Source of the DNA: Desulfofundulus thermosubterraneus DSM 16057 | Lineage (GTDB): Bacteria > Bacillota > Desulfotomaculia > Desulfotomaculales > Desulfovirgulaceae | Direction: 5' to 3' | Assembly: GCF_900142025.1 (NCBI RefSeq) | Contig: NZ_FQZM01000006.1 | Coordinates: forward strand, 39,915 to 103,914 | Length of the DNA stretch: 64,000 nucleotides | Shown here: piece by piece, positions 9,186 to 17,285 of the stretch | Layout: every line of letters starts with the position of its first letter | How positions within the stretch are numbered: position 1 is the stretch's first letter | Translations under genes and position numbers: made by a program | The notes under the pieces: generated by a model | Seen by the model: the letters and a program-made list of their open reading frames with translations, nothing else | What the model was told of the DNA's origin: nothing | The model's database searches: none

Positions 9186-10186
9186 AACCTCTTGTGGCAA
9201 TAACCATGGGAGATCCGGCGGGTGTAGGTGCGGAAATTAGCCTGAAAGCTGCAAGTTCCACCCAATTATCTGATATGGCAAGGATTTTAATTTTGGGTTC
9301 CGGGCCTGTACTGGAGTACTATAGGAAATTATTAAAAATATCGTTTCCGCTTAAGGAAATAAAAACGCCCGAACAGTATGAAGAGGGATATATAAACTTC
9401 ATTTCGGTCAATAAATTATCTTTATCTGACTTCGAAGTAGGTAAAGTTTCCCCGGTTTGCGGGCGGGCTGCGTATGAATACCTGGAAATGGGCGTTAAAC
9501 TCGCATTGGAAGGTAAAATTTCGGCTATAGCTACTGCTCCGATTAATAAAGAGGCCCTCCATAAAGCGGGGCTGGATTATTCCGGTCATACGGAGATCCT
9601 GGCAAGGCTTACGAGAGCGGCGGATTACGCGATGATGCTGGTAAGCGGAACATTGAGGATAATCCATGTTTCCACCCATGTGGCTCTTAAAGAGGCCTGC
9701 GAATTAGTAAAAAAAGAAAGGGTATATAAAGTCATAAAACTGGCCGATAAAGCTGTAAAGGCCCTTGGTATACCGGTTCCCCGCATTGCCGTCGCCGGCC
9801 TTAACCCCCATGCGGGGGAAGGGGGCCTTTTCGGCAGTGAAGAACGGGAGGAAATAAGGCCTGGAATAGAAAAGGCCCGGGAAGAAGGTGTGCAGGTTTC
9901 TGGTCCATTACCCCCGGACACCGTTTTTTTGAAGGCATATAAAGGTCATTATGATGCGGTGGTGGCTATGTACCATGACCAGGGGCATATACCGGTAAAA
10001 ATTCTGGGTTTTGAAACCGGTGTAAACATAACCGTTGGACTGCCCATCATTCGTACTTCGGTAGATCATGGCACGGCCTTTGACATCGCGGGCAAGGGAA
10101 TTGCCGACGAGCGCAGCATGGTGGAAGCTGTTAAAATTGCAGTAAAATTAAATCAGGGTTGCAGGAAGGTAACTGTCACCGGCTGA
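9182..10186 (+). CDS. pdxA: PdxA-family 4-phospho-hydroxyacid dehydrogenase (PdxA2-like)
   Basis: This is an NAD-dependent, metal-binding dehydrogenase of the PdxA family, 334 residues. It starts with the family motif TMGDPAGVGAEI, and the metal-binding histidines lie in IIHVSTHVAL, GLNPHAGEGG and MYHDQGHIPVK. PdxA itself makes a pyridoxal phosphate precursor. PdxA2 paralogs paired with DUF1537 kinases oxidise 4-phospho-D-threonate or -erythronate, with decarboxylation to dihydroxyacetone phosphate. The four-base overlap with the kinase gene favours the PdxA2 role. The ATG at 9182 has GGAGAAGG upstream. A clear terminator follows, so this ends the operon. Confidence 0.9.
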   Translation: MKPLVAITMGDPAGVGAEISLKAASSTQLSDMARILILGSGPVLEYYRKLLKISFPLKEIKTPEQYEEGYINFISVNKLSLSDFEVGKVSPVCGRAAYEYLEMGVKLALEGKISAIATAPINKEALHKAGLDYSGHTEILARLTRAADYAMMLVSGTLRIIHVSTHVALKEACELVKKERVYKVIKLADKAVKALGIPVPRIAVAGLNPHAGEGGLFGSEEREEIRPGIEKAREEGVQVSGPLPPDTVFLKAYKGHYDAVVAMYHDQGHIPVKILGFETGVNITVGLPIIRTSVDHGTAFDIAGKGIADERSMVEAVKIAVKLNQGCRKVTVTG

Positions 10187-10210
10187 TTGGAAGACCGGGT
10201 ATACGCAGAA

Positions 10211-10236
10211 AACAGGGGCACCTGGCCCCTGTTTTT
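10211..10236 (+). terminator. Rho-independent terminator after the sugar-acid cluster
   Basis: AACAGGGGC at 10211-10219 pairs perfectly with GCCCCTGTT at 10225-10233 around a five-base loop. The U-tract overlaps the end of the stem. It closes the operon that ends with the pdxA-like gene. Confidence 0.85.
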
Positions 10237-10444
10237 AAAAATCCTTATTGTTAATGCCCTCTTGGCACACAGGGCTCCGGCGTGGGCCGGCTGCCCGGCA
10301 ATGACTTGCCGGCATATATCCGACAGGCCATCCGGGGCGTCAGGATCGTAAAAGACATTTTAGCCCTTCCCGTCCAGCCAGGAATGGTGAAAATGCCCGC
10401 CACTGCCACTGGCTGCGCAAGGCCGCGGTTATTTTTCGCGGGAG
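10237..10444. other. Intergenic region with no recognised gene
   Basis: About 200 bases lie between the terminator and the 3' end of the converging CBS-domain gene. An 80-codon open frame on the plus strand begins with GTG at 10282 and runs into the CBS gene. It has no ribosome site and no family resemblance that I can see, so I do not call it a gene. Confidence 0.5.
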
Positions 10445-10921
10445 TTAATCCTTTAGAAATTTGGCCAGGACATCAAGTATATCTATGGTCCGGACTACCC
10501 CGACGACCTTGCGCTCCTTGTTAAGAACGGGAATATGGTTTACCTGATTGGCCAGAATAACGCGTGCCACTTCTTGAATAGGGGTGTTTTCGTCAACAAA
10601 AACCTGTACGACGGGCCGCATTACTTTTTTCACCTTCGTATTCTTTAGCCGCTCCCTTTCAATGCGTATAAAGAAGGTTCCCCAACTGTCCGCAGACCAG
10701 ATGTCTTCTTCAACGCCATAGGCGGCCAGGGCCTTAAGGATTGTTCTGGTAGTTAAAAAGCCCACTATGTTGCCGTGCTCGTCCAGAACGATTAAGGTGC
10801 GGTAACCTCTGGAAACGGCATTTCCAAATACCTCCAGGGCATGCTTTAAACAGTCGTCAGCATTAACGGTGGCATAGTTGGAAATGGGGACCATAATATC
10901 TTTAGCCATTCGTTCGGGCAT
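10445..10921 (-). CDS. Tandem CBS-domain protein
   Basis: This 158-residue protein consists almost entirely of two CBS domains. The first covers about residues 5-70 (AKDIMVPISNYATVNADDCL to VGFLTTRTILKAL) and the second about residues 95-155 (KVKKVMRPVVQVFVDENTPI to VVGVVRTIDILDVL). CBS pairs bind adenosine nucleotides and act as energy or ligand sensors; there is no attached effector domain here. GGGAGG lies nine bases before the ATG. The gene stands alone and points toward the sugar-acid cluster. The partner it regulates cannot be told from the sequence. Confidence 0.88.
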   Translation of the reverse strand: MPERMAKDIMVPISNYATVNADDCLKHALEVFGNAVSRGYRTLIVLDEHGNIVGFLTTRTILKALAAYGVEEDIWSADSWGTFFIRIERERLKNTKVKKVMRPVVQVFVDENTPIQEVARVILANQVNHIPVLNKERKVVGVVRTIDILDVLAKFLKD

Positions 10922-11090
10922 TTTTGTTGACCTCCCTATCTGGTTGTTTTAATTATTAAAGAATAGTAAATCGTTTTTCTTGGCTTTTTCAACAACCCGG
11001 AGCCGAATCGTTATTTTTCATCCCCGGCGCTTTAGGGGAAAAAGGCGAAAATTTCACAAAAACTGTTGTTCCGCCTGCTTTAAATAATAA

Positions 11091-11129
11091 CCTCTCCGGC
11101 AGGCCAACCTACTGCCGGGAGGTGTTTTT
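11091..11129 (+). terminator. Hairpin with U-tract in the yitT leader; terminator or ribosome-site-sequestering structure
   Basis: CCTCTCCGGCAG at 11091-11102 pairs with CTGCCGGGAGG at 11112-11122 (11 pairs, one bulged T), followed by TGTTTTT. The right arm contains the GGGAGG that would serve the small frame starting at 11130. The hairpin could therefore end transcription, hide that ribosome site, or both. Confidence 0.55.
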
Positions 11130-11291
11130 ATGATCAAAACGCGCAATCTTTACAACAGGGGGAAAGTTCGGGGGATCCTCAGTCTATATTTCCCGCCTCC
11201 GTTTAAGGTATCCGAACTCACGACCCAGAATTTACCTGAGACAGCCGGCAACAGGTTCGTGAGCAAGGGAGGAAATCCTGAAAAACCCTGA
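11130..11291 (+). CDS. Possible small ORF (53 codons) in the yitT leader
   Basis: This ATG-started frame of 53 residues begins MIKTRNLYNRGKVRG and has GGGAGGTG ending six bases before the ATG. It is basic at the N-terminus and shows no family I recognise. The ribosome site lies inside a hairpin arm, so translation could be controlled by folding. It might be a leader peptide for the yitT-like gene 157 bases downstream, or chance. Nothing but the ribosome site supports it. Confidence 0.25.
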   Translation: MIKTRNLYNRGKVRGILSLYFPPPFKVSELTTQNLPETAGNRFVSKGGNPEKP

Positions 11292-11355
11292 ACTTTTTGT
11301 TGCTCCATGCAGGATTCTGTTGCCAGAGTGAGAATAATTATATCCTGTGTTTTTG

Positions 11356-11423
11356 ATAGGGCCGCTTTATTCTGGTTAACATAATCCTGGTTTGTTCTGG
11401 CGTTAAACCGGCCCTATTTCATT
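11356..11423 (+). promoter_or_regulatory. Long-armed hairpin with U-rich tail before yitT (possible attenuator)
   Basis: ATAGGGCCG at 11356-11364 pairs with CGGCCCTAT at 11409-11417. Inside, GGTTAAC near 11375 can pair with most of GTTAAACC at 11402-11409, so two overlapping pairings compete. TTCATTTTT follows. The structure ends about 25 bases before the yitT start and looks like a terminator/antiterminator module. I recognise no riboswitch class in it. Confidence 0.45.
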
Positions 11424-11447
11424 TTTACTGGAGATGGTAGTTCTCCC

Positions 11448-12290
11448 ATGGCCATTCTTAGCGAATTTTTGGGAGTAACGCTGGGGGTGGTCCTTACCGC
11501 CCTTGGACTGGATCTCTTCCTGGTGCCAAATAAGATTGCCGCCGGAGGAGTAAGCGGCCTGGCTACAGTCTTCCACTACCTCACCGGGGCTCCCGTGGGG
11601 ATGACCATGCTGGCGCTAAACGTCCCCCTTTTTGCCATGGGCATTTACCGGCTGGGCCTGAAATTTGGCTTTCGCTCCCTTTATGGCACCATCAGCCTGT
11701 CCCTGGTGGTGGACGCGCTGGCTCCCCATCTCCCCGTGCCCACCCACGATCCCCTGCTGGCCAGCATCTTCGGCGGGGTGCTCACCGGCCTGGGGCTGGG
11801 TCTGGTTTTCCGCTACCGGGGTACCACCGGCGGCACGGACCTGGCCGCCGCCATTTTGCGTACCTACACCGGCGCCAACGTGGGCCAGCTCCTTTTCCTG
11901 GTGGACGGCATGGTAGTGCTCTTTGCGGGGTTTACCTTTAACTCCTGGGAGCTGGCCATGTACGCCCTGATCACCATTTTTGTTACCGCCTGGCTCATCG
12001 ACTTGGTACAGGAGGGGATCAGTTATACCAAGGCTTTCTTCATCATTTCCCCAAGGGCGGACGAAATTGCGGCCGTGGTGCTGCGGGAGCTCAAACGCGG
12101 CGCCACCGCCTTAAAGGGCCGGGGAATGTACACCGGTATGGAGCGGGATGTCCTGCTGGTGGTGGTGAACCGCTCCGAGGTGACCCGTTTAAAGGATCTG
12201 ATCTACCGGGTGGACCGCCAGGCCTTTGTCATCCTGGCCGACGTGCACGAAGTGTTGGGAGAAGGATTCAAACAGTGGCGGGAATCATGA
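11448..12290 (+). CDS. YitT family membrane protein (DUF161 + DUF2179)
   Basis: This is a 280-residue membrane protein of the YitT family. The N-terminal two thirds hold five or so hydrophobic segments with the family signatures NKIAAGGVSGLATV, YRGTTGGTDLAA and GANVGQLLFLVDG. The C-terminal 80 residues form the soluble DUF2179 domain (RGATALKGRGMYTG, FVILADVHEVLGEGF). The biochemical function of the family is not settled. The ATG at 11448 has GGAG about 13 bases upstream, which is weak; the protein start nevertheless looks right by length. It precedes the transketolase genes by 40 bases and may be co-transcribed with them. Confidence 0.88.
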   Translation: MAILSEFLGVTLGVVLTALGLDLFLVPNKIAAGGVSGLATVFHYLTGAPVGMTMLALNVPLFAMGIYRLGLKFGFRSLYGTISLSLVVDALAPHLPVPTHDPLLASIFGGVLTGLGLGLVFRYRGTTGGTDLAAAILRTYTGANVGQLLFLVDGMVVLFAGFTFNSWELAMYALITIFVTAWLIDLVQEGISYTKAFFIISPRADEIAAVVLRELKRGATALKGRGMYTGMERDVLLVVVNRSEVTRLKDLIYRVDRQAFVILADVHEVLGEGFKQWRES

Positions 12291-12330
12291 TTTCATTACA
12301 TAAAAATTTTTCATCCAGGGAGTGTTCAAG

Positions 12331-13149
12331 ATGGATGGGGAAAAAATCAAAAGGCTGGAAGAGAAGGCCCGGGAAATCCGCCGGCACATAATCCGCATGA
12401 CCGGTGCCGCCGGTTCGGGCCATCCCGGCGGTTCTTTATCCAGTGCCGATATTGTCACCGCCCTCTACTTCGAGGTAATGCGCATTGACCCCCAAAATCC
12501 CCGCTGGCCCGGCCGGGACCGCTTTGTCCTTTCCAAGGGGCATGCCGCGCCGGTGCTTTATGCGGCCCTGGCGGAAAGGGGATTTTTCCCTGTGGAGGAA
12601 CTCCTCTCCCTGCGCCGCCTGGGCAGTCCCCTGCAGGGGCACCCGGACATGAAAAAATTGCCGGGTGTGGAGCTCTCCACCGGCTCCCTGGGCCAGGGGT
12701 TGTCCGCTGCCAACGGGATGGCCCTGGCGGCCAGGCTGGACGGCCGGGACTACCGCGTTTACGTTCTTTTGGGCGACGGGGAGATTCAGGAAGGTATGGT
12801 TTGGGAGGCGGCCATGGCGGCGGCCCACTACCGGCTGGACAACGTGACCGCCTTTTTGGATTACAATGGCCTGCAAATTGACGGGCCCGTTGGCAGGGTT
12901 ATGTCCGTGGAACCGGTGGCCGAGAAATGGCGCGCCTTTGGCTGGGACGTGCAGGTGATTGACGGCCACAACATGGAAGAAATTCTCCAAGCGGTGGAAA
13001 AGGCCCGGGCCGTGCGGGGTCAACCCCAGATGATCGTGGCCGAAACGGTGAAGGGCAAGGGGGTATCCTTTATGGAGAACATGGTGGAATGGCACGGTGT
13101 GGCCCCCAAACCCGATGAAGTGGAACGGGCCCTGGCCGAGCTGGCTTGA
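12331..13149 (+). CDS. tktA: Transketolase, N-terminal (thiamine-diphosphate binding) subunit
   Basis: This is the first half of a split transketolase, an enzyme of the non-oxidative pentose phosphate pathway. The 272 residues contain [44 protein letters not shown] and the thiamine-diphosphate motif [15 protein letters not shown]. Bacteria and archaea with split transketolase encode the two halves side by side, as here. The start at 12331 has AGGGAG eight bases upstream; a GTG at 12322 overlaps that site. The pyrimidine-binding half follows after 19 bases. The specific symbol is by analogy. Confidence 0.92.
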   Translation: MDGEKIKRLEEKAREIRRHIIRMTGAAGSGHPGGSLSSADIVTALYFEVMRIDPQNPRWPGRDRFVLSKGHAAPVLYAALAERGFFPVEELLSLRRLGSPLQGHPDMKKLPGVELSTGSLGQGLSAANGMALAARLDGRDYRVYVLLGDGEIQEGMVWEAAMAAAHYRLDNVTAFLDYNGLQIDGPVGRVMSVEPVAEKWRAFGWDVQVIDGHNMEEILQAVEKARAVRGQPQMIVAETVKGKGVSFMENMVEWHGVAPKPDEVERALAELA

Positions 13150-13168
13150 AAAGGGGGTACTTGGAGTT

Positions 13169-14113
13169 ATGAAAAAGATTGCCACCCGGGATGCCTACGG
13201 GAAGGCTCTGGTGGAGTTGGGGCGGGAAAACCCCGACGTGGTTGTGCTGGACGCGGACCTGGCTAAGTCCACCAAAACCATCGAGTTTGCCAAACACTTC
13301 CCGGAACGCTTTTTCGATATGGGCATAGCTGAACAGAACATGATGGGAACGGCCGCTGGCCTGGCCGCCGCGGGAAAAATTCCCTTCTGCAGCACCTTTG
13401 CCATCTTTGCCACCGGCCGGGCCTTTGAGATAATTCGCAACAGCGTGGCCTACTCGCGGCTCAACGTGAAGATTGCCGCCAGTCACGCCGGCATCACCGT
13501 AGGGGAGGACGGCGGCTCTCACCAGTCGGTGGAAGACATCGCCCTGATGCGGTCCCTGCCCAACATGACCGTGCTCGTCCCCGCCGATGCGGTGGAAACC
13601 AGGGCGGCGGTGCGGGCGGCCGCGCAAATCCAGGGTCCGGTTTACATCCGCCTGGGGCGCCCGGGGGTACCCGTACTGCACGAGGACGATTTTCATTTCG
13701 AGCCCGGCCGGGCGGTGACCATGCGGGAAGGCAATGACGCTACCATTATCGCCACCGGGATTATGGTGGCCGCCGCCCTGGAGGCCGCCGGCATGCTGGA
13801 GCAGGAGGGTATCCGGGTGCGGGTGGTCAACATGCATACTATCAAGCCGCTGGATGAGGAGGCGGTGATTGCGGCCGCCCGGGAGACGGGGGTCATCGTT
13901 ACCGCCGAGGAGCATTCCGTCATCGGCGGCCTGGGCGGGGCGGTGGCGGAGGCTGTCTGTGCCCACCATCCCGTGCCAGTCTGCCGGGTGGGCGTACCCG
14001 ATGTTTTTGGCGAGTCGGGCAAGCCCGGGGAGTTGCTGGAAAAATACGGCCTGACTGCCGCGCACCTGGCGGCCAAAGTGCGGGAGGCAGTAACAAAGAA
14101 AGGTAGGAGGTAA
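13169..14113 (+). CDS. tktB: Transketolase, C-terminal (pyrimidine-binding) subunit
   Basis: This is the second half of the split transketolase, 314 residues. It begins KKIATRDAYGKALVELG and shows the pyrimidine-binding domain with FDMGIAEQNMMGTAAGLA, ASHAGITVGEDGGSHQ and YIRLGRPG. The C-terminal domain has EEHSVIGGLGGAVAE. The nearby 1-deoxyxylulose-5-phosphate synthase family is related, but the split organisation fits transketolase. The ATG at 13169 is the only reasonable start, with AAGGGGG 11 bases upstream. It is followed by a strong terminator. Confidence 0.92.
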   Translation: MKKIATRDAYGKALVELGRENPDVVVLDADLAKSTKTIEFAKHFPERFFDMGIAEQNMMGTAAGLAAAGKIPFCSTFAIFATGRAFEIIRNSVAYSRLNVKIAASHAGITVGEDGGSHQSVEDIALMRSLPNMTVLVPADAVETRAAVRAAAQIQGPVYIRLGRPGVPVLHEDDFHFEPGRAVTMREGNDATIIATGIMVAAALEAAGMLEQEGIRVRVVNMHTIKPLDEEAVIAAARETGVIVTAEEHSVIGGLGGAVAEAVCAHHPVPVCRVGVPDVFGESGKPGELLEKYGLTAAHLAAKVREAVTKKGRR

Positions 14114-14128
14114 AATATTACAATTTAT

Positions 14129-14167
14129 ACAACCCCTCTCTTTTTGGGAGGGGTTGTCTGCTTTTTT
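14129..14167 (+). terminator. Rho-independent terminator after transketolase
   Basis: ACAACCCCTC at 14129-14138 pairs perfectly with GAGGGGTTGT at 14148-14157 around a nine-base loop, followed by CTGCTTTTTTC. Confidence 0.9.
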
Positions 14168-14405
14168 CTGGTTTTTTAAGAGGATTTCTGGAGAGCCTGT
14201 CGAAGTGTATACGAAAAAGCTGAAGTATCCCCAGTTTTTTTAAAGCCCCTGTTTTGGCCCGGTATCGAGCGACTTGAGCCGAGCGTTATTATGGGGAGGA
14301 TGCGGCGCTGCCCGCGCGTGAAAGCGCGGCAACATGGCGGGATTACCAGATTTACCTGAAAAAGCTTGTACAACAGGGTTTTTTGACGTAACTGAGGTGG
14401 CGGTA
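14168..14405. other. Intergenic region before ftsE
   Basis: About 240 bases without a gene. It contains CGAGCGACTTGAGCCGAGCG near 14266, which resembles a stretch near 23008 (GCGAGCGACCTTGAGCCGAG) in another intergenic region. GCGCGtgaaaGCGCG is a small palindrome near 14314. I see no clear promoter with both boxes. Confidence 0.4.
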
Positions 14406-15092
14406 ATGATCCGTTTTTACGGTGTAACTAAAGTTTACCCTAACGGGGTTAAAGCCCTGGATAATGTGAACCTGCATATTAGAAAGGGTGAGTTTCTCTT
14501 TCTGGTAGGCCCCAGCGGAGCGGGCAAGTCCACCCTGACCAAGCTGATTTTCCGGGAAGAGTTGCCCACCCGGGGACAGGTCCTGTTTAACGGCAGGAAC
14601 GTGGCCCGCCTGCGCTCCCGGGAAATACCCTACCTGCGCCGCAAGATAGGGATGGTATTTCAGGATTTCCGTTTGTTGCCTCAAAAGACGGTTTATGAGA
14701 ACGTGGCCTTTGCCCTGGAGGTAACCGGAGCCTCCTCCCGGGAGATTAAAAGGCGTGTTCCGGAGGTGCTCAAGCTGGTTGGTCTGGAGGGTAAGGCCAA
14801 CGTGTTGCCTGCGCACCTTTCCGGGGGGGAACAGCAGCGGGTGGGTATTGCGCGGGCCATTGTGAACAACCCCGTGCTTCTCATTGCCGACGAGCCCACC
14901 GGCAATCTGGACCCGGAAACTTCCTGGGGGCTGATGGAGTTGTTCCAGGAAATTAACAACGCCGGAACCACCATCCTTATGGTTACCCACGCTCGGGATA
15001 TTGTGGACGCCATGAAAAAGCGGGTGGTGGCCCTGGAATCCGGGCGTATTGTGCGGGACGAGGAATGCGGAGGGTACCGCCATGAGGATTAG
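14406..15092 (+). CDS. ftsE: Cell division ATP-binding protein FtsE
   Basis: FtsE is the ATPase of the FtsEX complex, an ABC-type system that transmits a signal across the membrane to activate peptidoglycan hydrolases at division. The 228 residues show Walker A (GPSGAGKST), the signature [14 protein letters not shown], and Walker [13 protein letters not shown]. The start is the ATG at 14406 with GAGGTGG five bases upstream; an earlier in-frame ATG at 14334 has no ribosome site and would give an atypical extension. The gene overlaps ftsX by 11 bases. The hydrolase, protease and MinJ-like genes follow in the same direction. Confidence 0.95.
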   Translation: MIRFYGVTKVYPNGVKALDNVNLHIRKGEFLFLVGPSGAGKSTLTKLIFREELPTRGQVLFNGRNVARLRSREIPYLRRKIGMVFQDFRLLPQKTVYENVAFALEVTGASSREIKRRVPEVLKLVGLEGKANVLPAHLSGGEQQRVGIARAIVNNPVLLIADEPTGNLDPETSWGLMELFQEINNAGTTILMVTHARDIVDAMKKRVVALESGRIVRDEECGGYRHED

Positions 15093-15969
15093 AACCCTCG
15101 TCTACTATTTCCGGGAGGCATTTTTATCTATCTTCCGGAACAGCTGGCTGTCCCTGGCCGCGGTGGGCACGGTGACCATATCCCTGCTTATTTTGGGTTG
15201 TTCCCTGCTGCTGGTGGTGAATACGGACCGGCTCGCGGATCAACTGGAATCCAGTCTGGAAATCAGCGTTTTTTTAAAGGATGGCCTCAAACAGGAAGAA
15301 ATCCGGGAGTTAAACGAGAAAATCCGCTTCCTTCCCGGGGTGGTACAGGTGCAGTTTATTTCCAGAGAAGAGGCCTTAGAGGAAATGCGCCGCAGCTTCG
15401 GTCCGCGCAAAGAGATTCTGGATGGCCTGGAGGAGGATAATCCCCTGCCCGACACCTTCCGGATCAAAACCCGGCGGGCAGATCAGGTGGTGGAAGTGGC
15501 CGAAAAGGTTGCCTCCATGGACGGGGTAGAGGATGTGCGCTACGGCCAAGGCGTGGTGGAGAGGCTGGTGGTGGTGACGCAGTGGGTGCGGGTGGCCGGA
15601 ATAGGAGCCATGATCCTGGTGGGTGCGGCGGCGGTATTTTTAATTTCCACCACCATTCGCCTCTCGGTGTTTGCCCGCCGGCGGGAAATAGGGATTATGA
15701 AGTACCTGGGGGCCACCAACTGGTTTGTGCGTTTTCCCTTTTTAATTGAGGGAATGGTCCTGGGGTTGCTGGGTTCTCTGTTGGCGGCAGTGCTGGTGTA
15801 CACCGGGTATTTATCGCTGGTGGAACATCTGGCCCGGGCCATGCCCTTCATCCCCCTGGTTTCCGACGGGCAGGTCCTGTTTAGCCTGCTGGCGGGCCTG
15901 GTGGGGCTGGGGTTGTTTATAGGTGCCCTGGGCAGTACCATATCCATTCACCGGTTTTTAAATGTTTAG
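15082..15969 (+). CDS. ftsX: Cell division membrane protein FtsX
   Basis: FtsX is the membrane partner of FtsE. The 295 residues show the expected topology: one N-terminal membrane segment (residues about 20-45), a large extracellular domain containing a [20 protein letters not shown] stretch, then three membrane segments with [19 protein letters not shown] between them. The extracellular loop is where FtsX contacts its hydrolase partner. The ATG at 15082 has GGAGGG seven bases upstream and lies inside the end of ftsE. The next gene, an M23 hydrolase with coiled coil, starts right after and is the likely partner. Confidence 0.95.
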   Translation: MRIRTLVYYFREAFLSIFRNSWLSLAAVGTVTISLLILGCSLLLVVNTDRLADQLESSLEISVFLKDGLKQEEIRELNEKIRFLPGVVQVQFISREEALEEMRRSFGPRKEILDGLEEDNPLPDTFRIKTRRADQVVEVAEKVASMDGVEDVRYGQGVVERLVVVTQWVRVAGIGAMILVGAAAVFLISTTIRLSVFARRREIGIMKYLGATNWFVRFPFLIEGMVLGLLGSLLAAVLVYTGYLSLVEHLARAMPFIPLVSDGQVLFSLLAGLVGLGLFIGALGSTISIHRFLNV

Positions 15970-15988
15970 TTTTTGGGGGGGAGATGGT

Positions 15989-17122
15989 TTGAGCGGTCTT
16001 ACCGGCAAGGTCATGGCCCTGGGGCTGGCTTTGGCCCTGTTCGGGGCCGGGATGGGTATGGCTCAGGGGGCCAGCTTGCAGGAAAAGTTACAGGAGACCA
16101 GGCAAAAGCTTCACCAGGAACAACAAAAAGTGCGGGAGTCAAAACAGGAAGTGCGCGGCTATGCCGACCGGGTGGCCGAATCGGAGCGGGCCATCTCGGC
16201 TATGGAACAGCGCATCCGTGAGCTGGATGAAAACCTGCAGGTGGCCCTGCGGGAGGTTAACCGCGCCCGGCAGGAATTGGCCGAGGCTGAAGCAAAGCTG
16301 GAAGAGAGCCGCCAGGTGATGAAACAGCGTCTGCGGGAAATATACCAGTGGGGAGAAATCGACTACCTGGAAGTTCTGCTGGCCGCCCGGGATTTCAGCG
16401 ATTTTATCAACCGTTACGAGTTATTAAAGCGGGTGGTGGCCCGGGATGCGGCCATAGTGGACGATTTTACGGCCCGGCGCCAGGAAGTGGCCGAAAAGAA
16501 GGCCCGGCTGGAGGAGCGTCGGGACCGCATAATAGCTTTGATGCGGCAGCAGCAGTTCGCCCGGCAGCAGCTGGTGGAACAGCAAAGGCAGCAAAAGGTG
16601 CTGCTGGCCCAGGCGCAGCAAGAATTGAGCCGTCACGAGGAAGAGGCGGATAGGTTAAAGGCCCAGGAGCAAGAAATTTTGCGGCAGATCGCCCTGGAAA
16701 GGGCCCGCAGCCACCCCTCGGCGCCCCGGGGCAGCGGTGTGATGACCTGGCCGGTACCCGGTTACTCGTCCATTTCCTCGGGGTTTGGCTCCCGCCGCCA
16801 CCCCATTCTGGGCTATGTGCGCATGCATAATGGCATTGATATCCCGGCTCCCACGGGTGCGCCGGTGGTGGCCGCCCAGGAAGGAACGGTCATTTACGTC
16901 GGTTACATGAGCGGCTACGGCAATATGGTTATGCTTGATCACGGCGGTGGCATAACCACCCTTTACGCCCACCTTTCGGCTCAGCTGGTTTCTGTCGGCC
17001 AGGAGGTGGACAAGGGGCAAACCATTGCCCGGGTGGGCAGCACGGGAATGTCCACCGGTCCCCACCTGCACTTTACCGTCATGGTCAACGGTTCGCCGGT
17101 GGATCCTACGGGTTATTTGTAA
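15989..17122 (+). CDS. Coiled-coil M23 peptidase (EnvC/PcsB-like murein hydrolase)
   Basis: This exported 377-residue protein has three parts. A hydrophobic signal sequence ends near AQGAS. A long coiled coil rich in Q, E, K and R covers roughly residues 25-245. A C-terminal M23 (LytM) domain has [24 protein letters not shown] and TGPHLHFTV. The zinc-binding residues (H in HNGID, HLH) are present, so it is predicted to be an active endopeptidase, unlike the degenerate LytM domain of E. coli EnvC. Directly behind ftsEX, it is the probable hydrolase controlled by FtsEX. The TTG at 15989 has GGGGGGAG upstream; an ATG at 15962 inside ftsX is the alternative. Confidence 0.9.
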   Translation: MSGLTGKVMALGLALALFGAGMGMAQGASLQEKLQETRQKLHQEQQKVRESKQEVRGYADRVAESERAISAMEQRIRELDENLQVALREVNRARQELAEAEAKLEESRQVMKQRLREIYQWGEIDYLEVLLAARDFSDFINRYELLKRVVARDAAIVDDFTARRQEVAEKKARLEERRDRIIALMRQQQFARQQLVEQQRQQKVLLAQAQQELSRHEEEADRLKAQEQEILRQIALERARSHPSAPRGSGVMTWPVPGYSSISSGFGSRRHPILGYVRMHNGIDIPAPTGAPVVAAQEGTVIYVGYMSGYGNMVMLDHGGGITTLYAHLSAQLVSVGQEVDKGQTIARVGSTGMSTGPHLHFTVMVNGSPVDPTGYL

Positions 17123-17241
17123 CTGTGATCCCTGCCGCGATTCCGGATGTCCCCGGAGCCGCGGTTTATTTTTTTCCGGGCTGGCCCCCTTCCAGGTTCA
17201 TTTGCTCGGCAACTGTTGTAATTACCCCGGCGTTGTTGTAG

Positions 17242-17247
17242 TATAAT
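17242..17247 (+). promoter_or_regulatory. Possible -10 box before the S41 peptidase gene
   Basis: A perfect TATAAT lies 39 bases before the chosen start of the protease gene. The -35 side is weak (TTGTAA at 20 bases), so only the -10 is supported. Confidence 0.4.
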
Positions 17248-17285
17248 ACGTGTGTACAGGAAAGATAAGGCAGGTGGGTGTCAAG

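Noticed and set aside
10282..10524. 80-codon frame after the pdxA-like gene
   Set aside because: No ribosome site, runs into the CBS gene on the other strand, and lies beyond a terminator.
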